Of a stretch of 64,000 bases of DNA, positions 8,565 to 17,378 are shown one piece after another. The stretch is from JBIQKZ01 sp044464765 (GTDB lineage Bacteria; Pseudomonadota; Gammaproteobacteria; Burkholderiales; Burkholderiaceae_B): contig JBIQKZ010000001.1 of the NCBI GenBank assembly GCA_044464765.1, positions 186,001 through 250,000 on the forward strand, written 5' to 3'. The notes under the pieces are model-generated. The model made no database searches, had not been told where the DNA came from, and saw nothing but the letters and a program-made list of their open reading frames with translations. Made by a program: the position numbers and the translations under genes. Position 1 is the first letter of the stretch, and each line of letters opens with the position of its first letter.

Positions 8565-8852
8565 GCGGCCTCGTGTGTAGAGTGGTCGTGTTGTTCAAGA
8601 TCCCTTGGGGGCAGGATGAGGATGTATTCCATCAATGCTTTGCATCAGCTGTTTGCGGGCAAAACAAGATGGCTATAAATGAAAAGAAGAGTTACATTCT
8701 AAAGAAGAGAAGCCCAGTGTCAAGATATGGCCGGGACTATTCGTGCAACGACGAAAACTGTCAGCGCAGCGGCGGGCGCTGTTTTCTTCAAGGGCTTTTC
8801 TCGGGCGCGAAACCAGCCTATTCTCTGGCCATTGCATAACAAAGGACTCTCC

Positions 8853-9671
8853 ATGCCCGTTCTGGAAGCAGACCGCCAACACATCGACTATCTTGACCAG
8901 GGCAGTGGTCCCATCGTGCTGCTGATCCACAGCGCATCCAGCAGCTATCGGCAGTGGCGCCCGCTGATCGACAGGCTCGCTTCGCGCTATCGGGTGGTGG
9001 CGATCAATTTATTTGGCTATGGCCAGACCACGCCGTGGCCGGATGGGCAGCCCCAGACGATTCGCGATCATGCGGGGCTGGTGTTCAGGCTCATGGACGA
9101 AATCCCTGGTCCTGTGCATTTGGTGGGCCATTCCCTGGGCGGCGTGGTCGCGCTCGAGGTCGCCTTGTCGCGGCGTGATCGTGTGGCCAGCCTGGCCATG
9201 TACGAACCCAACCCCTTTCATCTGTTGCGCGGGCAGGGTGGTACGACCGCCTATGAGTGCATGGTGGCCATGATGGACGAGGTCGAAGCTCTTTATCGAC
9301 AGGGCAAGCGGGAGCAGGCCGCCCGGCAATTCATTGTGTTCTGGTCCGATGCGGCAAGCTGGGATGCGCTGCCCGACGATCGCCGCGCCCGATTCACAGC
9401 GGCGATCGGGGCCAGTGTCCACGAGGGCCGGGCGCTGCAGAACAACCCTACGCAAATCAGCGAGTACGCCGGCTTGGCCGTACCCAGCTTGCTGATGTAT
9501 GCGCGCGACACCTTGCCTGCCATCTACGAGGTGCAGCAAGTGCTGGCCGGGGCTTGCCCGAATTGGCAAGTCCAAGTGCTAAGCGAAGGCGGCCACCTGG
9601 CGCCGCTGGTGCATGCCGATCAGGTCAATGCGCGCCTCGAAGCCTTCCTCGACGCGCAGCCTGAGCCATGA
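8853..9671 (+). CDS. Alpha/beta-fold hydrolase
   Basis: A 272-residue hydrolase of the epoxide-hydrolase/haloperoxidase type. It shows the strand and oxyanion region GPIVLLIHSASSSYRQW, the nucleophile elbow GHSLGGV (Ser near residue 93) and the late histidine in EGGHLAPL. The acid is probably the Asp of MYARDTLP. No lid signature points to a substrate. The ATG at 8853 has AAGGA six bases upstream; an upstream in-frame ATG at 8727 would add 42 residues without family resemblance and with no good ribosome site. The 288 bases between it and the divergent autotransporter start hold no other gene that I can see. Confidence 0.85.
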   Translation: MPVLEADRQHIDYLDQGSGPIVLLIHSASSSYRQWRPLIDRLASRYRVVAINLFGYGQTTPWPDGQPQTIRDHAGLVFRLMDEIPGPVHLVGHSLGGVVALEVALSRRDRVASLAMYEPNPFHLLRGQGGTTAYECMVAMMDEVEALYRQGKREQAARQFIVFWSDAASWDALPDDRRARFTAAIGASVHEGRALQNNPTQISEYAGLAVPSLLMYARDTLPAIYEVQQVLAGACPNWQVQVLSEGGHLAPLVHADQVNARLEAFLDAQPEP

Positions 9672-9789
9672 CGCACGGATGAAACTACGTCTGTGTAGGG
9701 GCCATCAACCTGCCAACGACTGGGTGGACGCTGTTGCGTTTCGGCGGCAGCGTCTGTTGCGTCGTAATTACGGTTCCAAAAAGGTCCAG

Positions 9790-10830
9790 CTAGGGTTTCA
9801 CAAAACTCCAGTTGCCGTTCTTCACTTCGATCAAGACGCGTCCGCGGTCATCCAGGCCGATGTGATCGGTGGGGCTCATGTTGTAGACGCCATTGACGCC
9901 GACCAGGCCTTTGGTTTTTTCCAAGTTGTCGCGCAGTGCGGTTCTGAATTCCACCGTGTCTGGCTTGGCTTTCTCAAGCGCAGCCGGAATGGCGTTTTGC
10001 AGCAGCAGCCATGCGTCCCAAGTGGAGCCCGCGAAGGTCGACCGGCTGCCCGCTCCGTATTTGTTTTCGTACGCGGTATTCAGGTCCACCCCCACCTTCT
10101 TGCTGGCGATGCTGTCCGGTAGTTGGTCGGCGACTAGAACAGGTCCCACCGGAATAAGCGCGCCTTCAACGTTGGCGCCGCCAACCCGCAGGAAGTCTTT
10201 GCTGGTTACGCCATGCGATTGGTAAATAGGGCCGGGGCCGGTATAGCCGCGTTCCCGTAACTGCGCCTGCGGCAGGGCGGCGGGCGCACCCGACGCTCCT
10301 ACGAAGACGGCGTCGGGTTTGGCAGCGATCAGCTTCAGCACCTGAGCGGTGACACTGGTGTCGGGCCGCTGATAGCGTTCGTTGGCCACGATCTCGATAC
10401 CGGCCTTGTCGGCGAACTTCTTCAGGCCTGAGTAGGCGGTGTCTCCCCAACTGTCCGAGAAGCCGATATAGCCCACGGTTTTCGCTTTGTGGTCGGCCAT
10501 GTCCTGAACGACGCGCTCCACCATCAGATCGGCGTCTTGAGTGGACTGGAAGACCCAGTGGCGTTTGTCCTCAGGCGGCGCGTAGGGGGCGATCAGTATA
10601 AGCGGGGTCTTGTTTTCGTCGGCCACCGGCGTCATGGCGGCTGAGTTGGGCACGGTATTGGGCCCGATGACGGCATCGACCTTATTCTCGCTGATCAGCT
10701 TGTGGATGTTCTTGACCGCCGTGGTGGGGTCGGTGGCGTCGTCCAGAAACATGTAGTTCACCTTCTGGCCCGCGATCTGCGCGGGCATCAGGGCAACGGC
10801 GCGTTTGATGTCGGTGCCCAGTGCGGCGGC
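9790..10830 (-). pseudogene. Branched-chain-amino-acid-type ABC substrate-binding protein, 5' end lost
   Basis: The remaining frame encodes the bulk of a LivK-like periplasmic binding protein (VNYMFLDDATDPTTAVKN, VDAVIGPNT, then the second lobe to a natural end at WSFVKP). Homology reaches upstream of the first ATG (10788) through ALGTDIKRAVALMP and then stops dead near 10820-10830, where a stop codon and unrelated sequence follow. The missing part includes the signal peptide and the first strand, LSGPGAS-type, so any product could not reach the periplasm. The break coincides with the broken 5' end of an iclR gene on the other strand, so one deletion probably removed both promoters and both N termini. 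No permease or ATPase genes for this system are nearby. Confidence 0.8.
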
Positions 10831-11210
10831 GGGGCGCGCCTACCTGGGCTACTGCACCGACGCGGAGCGTGAGCAGATTCTGCAGTTGCTGCGGGTGGGC
10901 GATGACGAGCAGGCCCGCCTGGCCGCCGACCCGGTTTACCTCAGGAATCTCCTGGCGCGGGTGCGAGCCGATGGGTATGGCACGAACGACGGCGAATCGA
11001 ATCACAACGAGGAAAAAGGCAAGATTGGCGCCGTTGCGGTGCCTATCATCCAGGGTGGCCATGCGGTGGCCTGCCTGAGCGTCATTTACTTATGTCGGGC
11101 GGGTCAGCCTAAGCGACGCCGTGGCGCAGTATACGCCGGCCTTGCGCGAAGCGGTCGACCAGATTGAAACGTCGTTGGCTTCCTATCGACCGGAGGCCAA
11201 TGCGCTCTAA
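10820..11210 (+). pseudogene. IclR-family regulator remnant (C-terminal part, frameshifted)
   Basis: Starting at SAAAGRAYLGYCTDAEREQ the frame matches the effector domain of IclR regulators (the SALGRAYLAFC-type motif, then DGYGTNDG and GKIGAVAVPI). The DNA-binding half is missing. Around 11087-11096 the frame shifts by one base: after LSVIY the match continues in the next frame as SLSDAVAQYTPALREAVDQ to a stop at 11208-11210. Loss of the helix-turn-helix plus a frameshift makes it non-functional. It was presumably the divergent regulator of the transporter gene whose remnant abuts it. Confidence 0.8.
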
Positions 11211-11226
11211 ACAGGCATTGGGCTAT

Positions 11227-12780
11227 TCAGTGCCGGGAGGCGCCGCTATGGGCGGGATCATAAAGGGTAATGTGCCCGCGCCCCGCTCCTTTTGTCGTAT
11301 ATAGGGCGCTATCGGCCGCGTTCATAAGCTCGCTTGCGGTGTCGAAGGCCGCACGTTCTGGAGCAAGCCCCGCGATTCCGGCCGAAAAGGTAACGAGGGC
11401 GTTTTGGGCGCCGCGAATCGCGCACGGAGTATCGCGCACGCTTGCCAGCATCCGCTCGACCACCACCTTGGCTCCTTGTGGATCGGTAAAGGGCATCAGC
11501 ACCACGAATTCTTCACCCCCATAGCGCGCCACGGTATCGGACTTCCGGGCGGTGGATTGTATGCGTTGTGCAACCGTGACAAGAATCTGGTCGCCGACGG
11601 CGTGGCCAAATGCATCGTTGTACGATTTGAACAGGTCGATGTCGAGAAATGCCACGCTAAAAGGCTGGTGGTCACGCACCGCACGTTCGAACTCTTGTTC
11701 GAGCGTGCGGTCGAGATACGCCCGGTTGTAGAGCCCGGTAAGAGAATCGCGTTGCGTTTGCACTTCCAGGGTTGCGATGCGGTTTTCCAGGGTTTGAATT
11801 TGATGCTGTGCCTCGTCGGAAGCGCGTGACAGGTGCAGGTTGCGCACGGTAAGAAGCTCGATGGCGCTGTCGCCAATACCTTGCAGGACCACAGGGTCGA
11901 CCAGTTCCGACTCGAAAAGCGCTTCCATGGCCGGCATTTCGTCGCGCATCGAGGCGATGATGTTTTGATACTGTGTGGAACTGAGGCCCAGGCATGAGTG
12001 CGCCGATTGGTAGGCCAGGTCGAAGGCCTCGGTCGAGGCGCCGTTGATCCAGGCGTCTGCAATATCGGCGGCGACAGCCACGTTAAGTGAAAGGCGTTTG
12101 ATGCCGACGCCGCAGTCTTCCGGAATGTGTTCGGGCGCATGGCTGTATCGTACGCACTCGTGCGTGTGTTCGGGAAGCCGCCAGTATTTCAGCAACTGTT
12201 CGCCGGCTTGTGCATGATCGAAGCCGTACTGCGCAGCCTCTTGCTCCAGCAAGCGGGTGTGGTCGGGGCTGCTTTTATACAGCTCGACGTAGGAATCGCC
12301 AAGCATGGCGGCCATGGCGAGCACGCCAATGTCTTGCAGCAAGCCGGCCAGCAGGAAATCCTCGGGCTGGATTTCGCCCAGTTCGGTGGCAATGGTTCTG
12401 GCCGCCAGGGCTGTCAGCAGCGAGCGGCTCCAGTAATGGGTGTCATCGAGATCGCCTTCGCCGTGCCGGCAGGATAGCCCGTGCAGCGAGAAGCTGAGCG
12501 AGAGCGAAATAGTGGCGTTCAGGCCCATGAAGGCAATGGCGTCCGACAGCTTGGACACCTTGTGGCGGTTGCCATAGAACGCCGAATTGACCGTACGCAA
12601 CAGTTTGCTGGTCAGCGCCGGGTCGAATGCGATTACTTTGGCGAACTGGTCGAGCGCGGCTGAGCCGTCCTCGGCTAATTCGATCAGTTGCAAGGCCACG
12701 GCCGGCAGCGTTGGCAAGCGCCTGCAGTACCTTAACCGCTTGATAAGGTGCGATTCATCCGTCTTTAGAATGCTTGCCAC
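11227..12780 (-). CDS. HDOD-domain diguanylate cyclase (HDOD-GGDEF)
   Basis: A 517-residue cytoplasmic signalling protein. Residues about 20-230 form an HDOD domain (LPTLPAVALQLIELAED, then DPALTSKLLRTVNSAFYG), a fold related to HD phosphohydrolases but usually without catalysis. A predicted coiled coil (about 318-345, AQHQIQTLENRIATLEVQ) joins it to a GGDEF domain: DSLTGLYNRAYLD at 345-357, FLDIDLFKSYND, and the active-site GGEEF at 421-425. The inhibitory site RxxD is kept (RKSD, 412-415, five residues before GGEEF), so it should make cyclic-di-GMP and be feedback inhibited. The input for the HDOD module is unknown. Start at 12780 is the only one that keeps the whole HDOD domain. Confidence 0.93.
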   Translation of the reverse strand: MASILKTDESHLIKRLRYCRRLPTLPAVALQLIELAEDGSAALDQFAKVIAFDPALTSKLLRTVNSAFYGNRHKVSKLSDAIAFMGLNATISLSLSFSLHGLSCRHGEGDLDDTHYWSRSLLTALAARTIATELGEIQPEDFLLAGLLQDIGVLAMAAMLGDSYVELYKSSPDHTRLLEQEAAQYGFDHAQAGEQLLKYWRLPEHTHECVRYSHAPEHIPEDCGVGIKRLSLNVAVAADIADAWINGASTEAFDLAYQSAHSCLGLSSTQYQNIIASMRDEMPAMEALFESELVDPVVLQGIGDSAIELLTVRNLHLSRASDEAQHQIQTLENRIATLEVQTQRDSLTGLYNRAYLDRTLEQEFERAVRDHQPFSVAFLDIDLFKSYNDAFGHAVGDQILVTVAQRIQSTARKSDTVARYGGEEFVVLMPFTDPQGAKVVVERMLASVRDTPCAIRGAQNALVTFSAGIAGLAPERAAFDTASELMNAADSALYTTKGAGRGHITLYDPAHSGASRH

Positions 12781-12936
12781 TTCTTGAAACCCTCGTGTCT
12801 GTTCCCGATGACGACATCATTTTCGCCCCGGCCGCTCAAGCTCCGGACGATGTGTCAGATTATCAGTCACAGTTTAGTTACATGCAAGGCGTCTGGACTC
12901 ATGGCCTGATATATCGCTTGAACGGCGGGCGCAACG

Positions 12937-12964
12937 CAAAACGCCAGCCCCGAAGGACTGGCGT
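12937..12964 (-). terminator. Rho-independent terminator of tRNA-Thr
   Basis: On the minus strand ACGCCAG and CTGGCGT (12964-12958 and 12947-12941) form a seven-base stem, extended by a CC/GG pair around a tetraloop, followed by TTT at 12940-12938. It lies 16 bases beyond the tRNA 3' end. Confidence 0.75.
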
Positions 12965-12980
12965 AAGTGCTTGATACATA

Positions 12981-13056
12981 TGGTGCCGGCTAGAAGAGTC
13001 GAACTCCTGACCTTCGCATTACAAGTGCGCTGCTCTACCAACTGAGCTAAGCCGGC
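12981..13056 (-). tRNA. tRNA-Thr (anticodon UGU)
   Basis: A complete 76-base cloverleaf reads on the minus strand. The acceptor arm is GCCGGCT/AGCCGGC, with the D-arm GCTCAGTTGGTAGAGC, anticodon loop CTTGTAA and T-arm containing GTTCGACTC (in AGGAGTTCGACTCTTCT). The CCA end is encoded. The anticodon TGT reads ACA threonine codons and, by wobble, other ACN codons. Confidence 0.95.
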
Positions 13057-13100
13057 AAAACCGGTATTCTACCTGTTTTTCTTGAGCGTTGCTGGCCGGC

Positions 13101-13994
13101 TTACTTGGCCTTGCGCTGCTCCAGATACCAGTCAAGAATGGTGTCGCCCGACCAGACCAGCACCTTGTCGTGCCCTAGGACGTAGTCGTACAGCTGTTCC
13201 AGGTAATCAATGCGATGCGGCACGCCGCTTAAGTAGGGATGCACGGAAATCGCCATGACGCGGGGCGAGGTTGCGCCTTCGCGATACAGGCGATCGAACT
13301 GGGCTTTGCCGCGCTTCAGGATTTCATCCGAACCATGTTGCTGCACGGCGTTAATGACGACATCGTTCACTTCCACCGTATAAGGCAGCGCGGTAATGGG
13401 CCCGCGCGGCGAGTGCAGGCTGACGGGTTGGTCATCCAGCACCCAGTCGGCGACGTATTCGATGCCGGCTTCCACCAGGTAGTCCAGCGTGTCGTCGGTT
13501 TCGGTCAGGCCGGGGCTTTCCCAGCCTCGGGGCGCCTTGCCCGTGAACGACTGGATGGCGGCCATGGTTTGTTTGATGGAAGCCAACTGATCTTCGACCA
13601 CGTGCATGGGCTGCTGCATATAGCCGTGGCCCATGAACTCCCAGCCCGCCTCAAGCGCGGCCCGGCAGACCTCTTCATAGTGGTGGCAGGTGGCGCCGTT
13701 TAAAGAGAAGGTGGCCGGCATGTTGCGGCTGGTAAGCGCCTGTAGAAGACGCCAGAAGCCGACGCGCATGCCGTATTCGTGCCAGCTCCAGTTGGCGATG
13801 CTGGGCAAATGAGGCCCACCCATGGGCGGCGGCAGCACGGTGCGCGGCATGGATCCGGTGGGATCCCAAACTTCGACATTGACAATGTTCCAGATGACAA
13901 CGCGCGCATCGCCCGGCAGCGTAAGCGCGGGGCGCTTGACGATAGACTCATAAGGCGCGCGGGCGCGTACGCTGGATCCGGGTGTGCTGTTCAC
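13101..13994 (-). CDS. Polysaccharide-deacetylase-family (PuuE-like) amidohydrolase
   Basis: A 297-residue protein of the NodB/carbohydrate esterase 4 fold, closest in style to the cytoplasmic allantoinase-PuuE and peptidoglycan-deacetylase-like group. It has GFWRLLQAL, FSLNGATCHHYEEVCRAAL, GWEFMGHGYMQQPMH (the metal His and catalytic region), PRGWESPGLTETDDTLDYL and the late SVHPYLSGVPHRIDYLEQL. No signal peptide is seen, so it likely acts on a small amide in the cytoplasm. Translation starts at GTG (13994) with GGAGG seven bases upstream. It sits downstream of the broken M24 peptidase and ABC permease remnants and of a divergent iclR gene, so all may derive from one catabolic cluster. Confidence 0.83.
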   Translation of the reverse strand: MNSTPGSSVRARAPYESIVKRPALTLPGDARVVIWNIVNVEVWDPTGSMPRTVLPPPMGGPHLPSIANWSWHEYGMRVGFWRLLQALTSRNMPATFSLNGATCHHYEEVCRAALEAGWEFMGHGYMQQPMHVVEDQLASIKQTMAAIQSFTGKAPRGWESPGLTETDDTLDYLVEAGIEYVADWVLDDQPVSLHSPRGPITALPYTVEVNDVVINAVQQHGSDEILKRGKAQFDRLYREGATSPRVMAISVHPYLSGVPHRIDYLEQLYDYVLGHDKVLVWSGDTILDWYLEQRKAK

Positions 13995-14091
13995 GATTTA
14001 ACCTCCAGAGAAGTAAGTTGCCGATCGCGCCAGGGCCTTGTTGCGTGAGCCCCGGCGCTGAAGATGGGTGTTCAAAAGAATCAACCCGCCA

Positions 14092-14741
14092 CTAACCTAT
14101 GATGTGCAGCCGATTCACCACGGTATTGAGCTCTTCGCCCTCGCTGTCGCCAACCAATACGGTGCCGCCAATATTGACGCGCCGCTGGCCCCGGCAGGCA
14201 TTGGGTTCGAAGGCGAATGACATGCCGTTTCTTAACGCCAGCCCATGCTCGCTTTCACCCATCTTGACGTCCATCTGGGCACGGAAGGGCTCGACGGATG
14301 GCGGCACTTTGTCCAGATTCTTGGCCATGCCGCCGACCCACCCCAATGGAGCAATGCTATGGATAAGTGGCGTGAATGTCCAGCAGTCGGCTTCAAGAAC
14401 CGGCGCCAGCATGGCCTGCTCGAGCGCGGCGAACGTGCTGCCGGCGCGTGCGGCCTGCACCCCGGCTAGGTACGATTTGCGCGCCACTTCGCCCAAGGCC
14501 TGGATTTCCGGCTCGACCGGCGCCAGCGCCACGGCAACCTGCTGCTGTGTTTCCAGCCCCGCGTAGACCGGGAATAGTTCGGCGCAGACAAGGTCGCCGG
14601 GCTCCAGGCGGCGGGGGGCGCCGCCGGAGTACGTCCAGGGCGGTTCCGACCAGCCGATGTCGTCACGGCCCCAGGACATGATCAGGAAGGGGTCGTGCGT
14701 AATCGCCGCCGCTGCGTGGATTTCGTGTTGTATGGCGACGT
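14092..14741 (-). pseudogene. M24-family metallopeptidase (Xaa-Pro aminopeptidase-like) C-terminal remnant
   Basis: The frame keeps the second half of a pita-bread-fold peptidase: HEIHAAAAITHDPFL, GDLVCAELFPVYAGLETQQQ, TPLIHSIAPLGWVGG, MSFAFEPNACRGQ and a natural C terminus VVNRLHIIG. The N-terminal domain and the beginning of the catalytic domain are absent. Homology begins abruptly at about 14735-14741, where the frame runs straight into the coding sequence of an ABC permease in another reading frame. The most upstream ATG (14679) is internal to the homologous region. The last metal-binding acid of the family (in the IEDT-type motif) is replaced by INIGGT-like sequence (VNIGGT), another sign that activity is gone or altered. 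Confidence 0.75.
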
Positions 14742-15323
14742 GTCGATGGCTTGCAGGGTGGGCACGATCATGAAGAAGGCGGGCGGCACCAGCGCCAGCC
14801 CTTGCAGGACGATCATCCAGCCCAGGCCGTAGATGTCGAAGACCGGGCCGGACAGGTTGAATGCCTGGCGCAAGGCCTGGTTCAAGACGCCGTTCGATGG
14901 GTTCAACAGCAATACATACCCCATGGCTACGGTGAAGCCCGGCATGGCGACATTGGATGTAAGCAAGGCCAGGAATACGCCTTTCCCGGGCAGGTTGGTG
15001 CGCGAATACAGCCAGGCAAAGGGCAGGGCGAAAGCCAGCATGACCACCACCGAGCCCACGCCCAGCAACAGCGTATTGCCGATGGTGCCGAGAAATGCGG
15101 GGTGTTCCAGGATGTTCCGGAAGTTCTGAAGGGTGAAGGCCCCGGGTTCCACCAAAGTGCCTTCGCGCAGGCTGGACAGCACCAGCAGCGCAATGGGCAT
15201 GGCCATCAGGAAGAGGGCGAGCGCAACAAGAATACGTACGCCCAGCAGAACGGGATCGCGGGCGACGGACGACGCTATGCCCGTGCCATGCCGTGGCGAG
15301 GGGTGGACGGCCTGCTCAGCCAT
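14738..15323 (-). pseudogene. ABC transporter permease (iron/spermidine type), 3' end lost
   Basis: The gene starts normally at 15323 and encodes four membrane segments of a binding-protein-dependent permease (first helix VRILVALALFLMAMPIALLV, then IGNTLLLGVGSVVVML, FALPFAWLYSRTNLPG, GLGWMIVLQGLALVPPAFFM). It is cut after VPTLQAIDTS, just before where the EAA loop (xEAAxxxGAxxxx) should be. Beyond that come seventeen unrelated residues and a stop, because the frame enters the M24 peptidase remnant out of phase. Without the EAA loop it cannot couple to an ATPase. It lies divergent from the complete iclR gene at 15547. Confidence 0.75.
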
Positions 15324-15464
15324 GGCGTTGCTCCATGGTAAGGATGATCGTGTTGAAGCTCGGTGGGTGGGTGCAGGGGGTCAGCATCATCATCACGCGT
15401 TTCAGGCATCAGTCAATGCATAGTAGGAGCGGGGTAACAAACCTGTCAATGAAATATTAAAAAG

Positions 15465-15479
15465 TCTCATATAATGAGA
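15465..15479 (+). promoter_or_regulatory. Dyad overlapping a consensus -10 box, putative IclR operator
   Basis: TCTCAT-ATA-ATGAGA is a perfect dyad of six-base arms. It contains TATAAT at 15470-15475, a consensus -10 box directed toward the iclR gene that starts 70 bases downstream. IclR regulators commonly bind 13-15-base dyads in their own promoter. Self-regulation is therefore likely, though no strong -35 is visible. Confidence 0.5.
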
Positions 15480-15546
15480 ATTGGATAATAATAATTGCAT
15501 TGAAAAATCAAGGAAAAAATATTATCCATAATAAATATCTCAATTA

Positions 15547-16314
15547 ATGAAACTATCAACAACTGCTTCAGCACCCGCAAGTACGCTAGGAAGGGCCATC
15601 CAGTTGCTGAAACTGGTGGCTTACAACCGTTCGCAACCCCTGCGGATGGTGGATCTGGCCGAACTGGCCGGGCTGGATCGCTCGACCGCCCACCGCTTGC
15701 TTCAGCGCCTGGTATCCGAAGGCATGCTGGTTCGCAACGAGAAGGGCAGCGGCTATCGCTTGGGCCCTTTGCCTTACGAGTTGGGGCTGGGGGTGTTCCC
15801 CGAGAACAATCTACGGCAGATCGCGCATCCGGCTTTGTTGCAGCTTGCGCAAGAAACCGGCGACATGGCGTTTTTGATTGGCCGTAGCGGGTTCGAAACC
15901 GTGTGCCTGGATCGGGTCGCGGGCAATTTCGCCATTCAAACCCTGGTGGGCGGCGTCGGCGACCGGCACCCGATGGGTGTGGGCGCCGGCGGGCCGGCGA
16001 TCTTGTCGGTATTGAATGACAATGACCGGGATGTCGTCTATCGTGCTGTTTCGCCTCAGTTGGCGCGTTATGGTCTAAGCGTGGATATCCTGAAGGACCG
16101 CGTGGCCCGGGTGTGCGAAAGAGGGTATGCGCTTGATGACGGCGTAACCGTCAAAGACGTGACCGTATTGGCCCGGCCCATTGTGAATAGTTTTGGCACA
16201 CCGGTCGGCGCGGTATTCATCGCGTCGATTAAAAGCCGGATGACGTCCGAGCGTAGAAGCGAAGTCGACAAACAGCTTGCGCTATGTGTTGCGCAGATCA
16301 GTGCGGCGAGTTAA
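15547..16314 (+). CDS. IclR-family transcriptional regulator
   Basis: A complete 255-residue regulator. The N-terminal winged helix spans about residues 13-75 (TLGRAIQLLKLVAYN, LAELAGLDRSTAHRLLQRL as the recognition region). The effector-binding GAF-like domain follows: LGLGVFPENNLRQIAHPALL, DMAFLIGRSGFETVCLDRV, DRHPMGVGAGGPAIL and GYALDDGVTVKDVTVLARPI. It is divergent from the ABC permease remnant and deacetylase cluster, so it probably once controlled that cluster. Its 3' end overlaps the convergent LysR gene by 33 bases. Confidence 0.93.
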   Translation: MKLSTTASAPASTLGRAIQLLKLVAYNRSQPLRMVDLAELAGLDRSTAHRLLQRLVSEGMLVRNEKGSGYRLGPLPYELGLGVFPENNLRQIAHPALLQLAQETGDMAFLIGRSGFETVCLDRVAGNFAIQTLVGGVGDRHPMGVGAGGPAILSVLNDNDRDVVYRAVSPQLARYGLSVDILKDRVARVCERGYALDDGVTVKDVTVLARPIVNSFGTPVGAVFIASIKSRMTSERRSEVDKQLALCVAQISAAS

Positions 16315-17229
16315 AGGAACGGTCGACACATCTTCGTCGTCTTCGGAGACCAGGAAATCGATCAAGTCTTGGGCAAATAGGGGTAGGGTTTCCGGGTCGC
16401 GCGTACAGATTCTCAGGTCGCGTGATGCCCACGCGTCGCTTAGCTGAGTAATGCGGATCGCCATGGTGCGAGCATGTCGCAATGCTGACGACTCGGGCAA
16501 AACACCAATGCCAATTCCCGATTCGGCCATTCTGCAAAGCGTCTCGAAATCACTCACCTGAATGCGGATACGCAACGGTATGCGCAGCTCTTGGGCCGCG
16601 TGCTCAAGAAAGAAGTGGATCGCGCTGCCTTCATGCAAGCCGATAAAGTCATACTGGAGCGCTTGTGTGAAGCTCACAGTTTCCTGTTTGGCTAAAGGAT
16701 GGGCCGGGGAAGCAACCAACACAAGCCGATCGCTTTTATACGATTGCACGTGCAGCCTCTCGGTGTTCTCGTTGCCTGCCACAATGCCGATGTCGGCAAC
16801 ACCATCGTTGACGGCGCGCACGATATCGCCACTTAAGCGTTCCCGCAACTCGATATTGATGTTGGGGTGCTGCACCAGGAATTCCCGTAGCCTGACCGGA
16901 AGAAACTCTGTCATTGCGGTTGTGTTGGCCAGAATGCGGACATGGCCTTTTACTCCGCGAGCGTACTGTTGAAGGTCTCCGCGAAGGTTTTCAAGCTGGT
17001 TTAGAACCAGGCGGGCATGATGCAGGAATGTTTGTCCGGCAGGCCTTAGCGTGACGCCGCTGCTTTCCCGGTTAAGCAGCTTTACGCCAATGGACTGCTC
17101 CAGATTCTTTATTCTCACGCTGATTGCGGGTAACGACATGTGGGCACGTGCCGCCGCGCGTGTCAGACTGCTCTCTTCGGCGACGAAGACGAACAGTTGC
17201 AGATCAGTTAGATCAAAACGGTATGCCAT
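16282..17229 (-). CDS. LysR-family regulator of the adjacent itaconate-type operon
   Basis: A 315-residue LysR protein. The DNA-binding domain is FDLTDLQLFVFVAEESSLT through ARAHMSLPAISVRIKNLEQS and LLNRESSGVTLRPAG (residues 5-65); the effector domain begins near residue 92 (GHVRILANTTAMTEFLP). It is transcribed away from the hydratase-dehydrogenase-transferase-PrpD-lyase operon, with 171 bases between starts. This is the same arrangement as the LysR regulator (RipR/ItcR type, PA0877) beside the itaconate operon of Pseudomonas aeruginosa, so a C5-dicarboxylate or its CoA ester is the likely inducer. That role rests on position, not on effector residues. Confidence 0.9.
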   Translation of the reverse strand: MAYRFDLTDLQLFVFVAEESSLTRAAARAHMSLPAISVRIKNLEQSIGVKLLNRESSGVTLRPAGQTFLHHARLVLNQLENLRGDLQQYARGVKGHVRILANTTAMTEFLPVRLREFLVQHPNINIELRERLSGDIVRAVNDGVADIGIVAGNENTERLHVQSYKSDRLVLVASPAHPLAKQETVSFTQALQYDFIGLHEGSAIHFFLEHAAQELRIPLRIRIQVSDFETLCRMAESGIGIGVLPESSALRHARTMAIRITQLSDAWASRDLRICTRDPETLPLFAQDLIDFLVSEDDEDVSTVPLTRRTDLRNT

Positions 17230-17291
17230 GAGCCGGGACCAAAGGTTAGCTTGGGGTTGCGCAGTCTTGACGTAAGGGCTTCTTGGCGTCT

Positions 17292-17308
17292 GTTAAGACG
17301 GCCTTAAC
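17292..17308. promoter_or_regulatory. LysR-type T-N11-A dyad
   Basis: GTTAAG-ACGGC-CTTAAC is a perfect dyad with six-base arms and includes a T-N11-A core (17294 and 17306). It lies 63 bases upstream of the LysR start (17229) and 93 bases upstream of the operon start (17401), the standard position for a LysR recognition site serving both promoters. Confidence 0.55.
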
Positions 17309-17378
17309 CCCCCCTTTGCAAAATATGAATTGTACATAGCCTCAATATCCGCGATCCTGTATGCAACACAGAACTACG

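Noticed and set aside
8727..8852. N-terminal extension of the alpha/beta hydrolase
   Set aside because: No family resemblance, and ATG 8853 has the only good ribosome site.
9727..9754. Seven-base inverted repeat GACGCTG/CAGCGTC as terminator between the hydrolase and the binding-protein remnant
   Set aside because: Short arms, 14-base loop and no T-run; expected by chance in GC-rich DNA.
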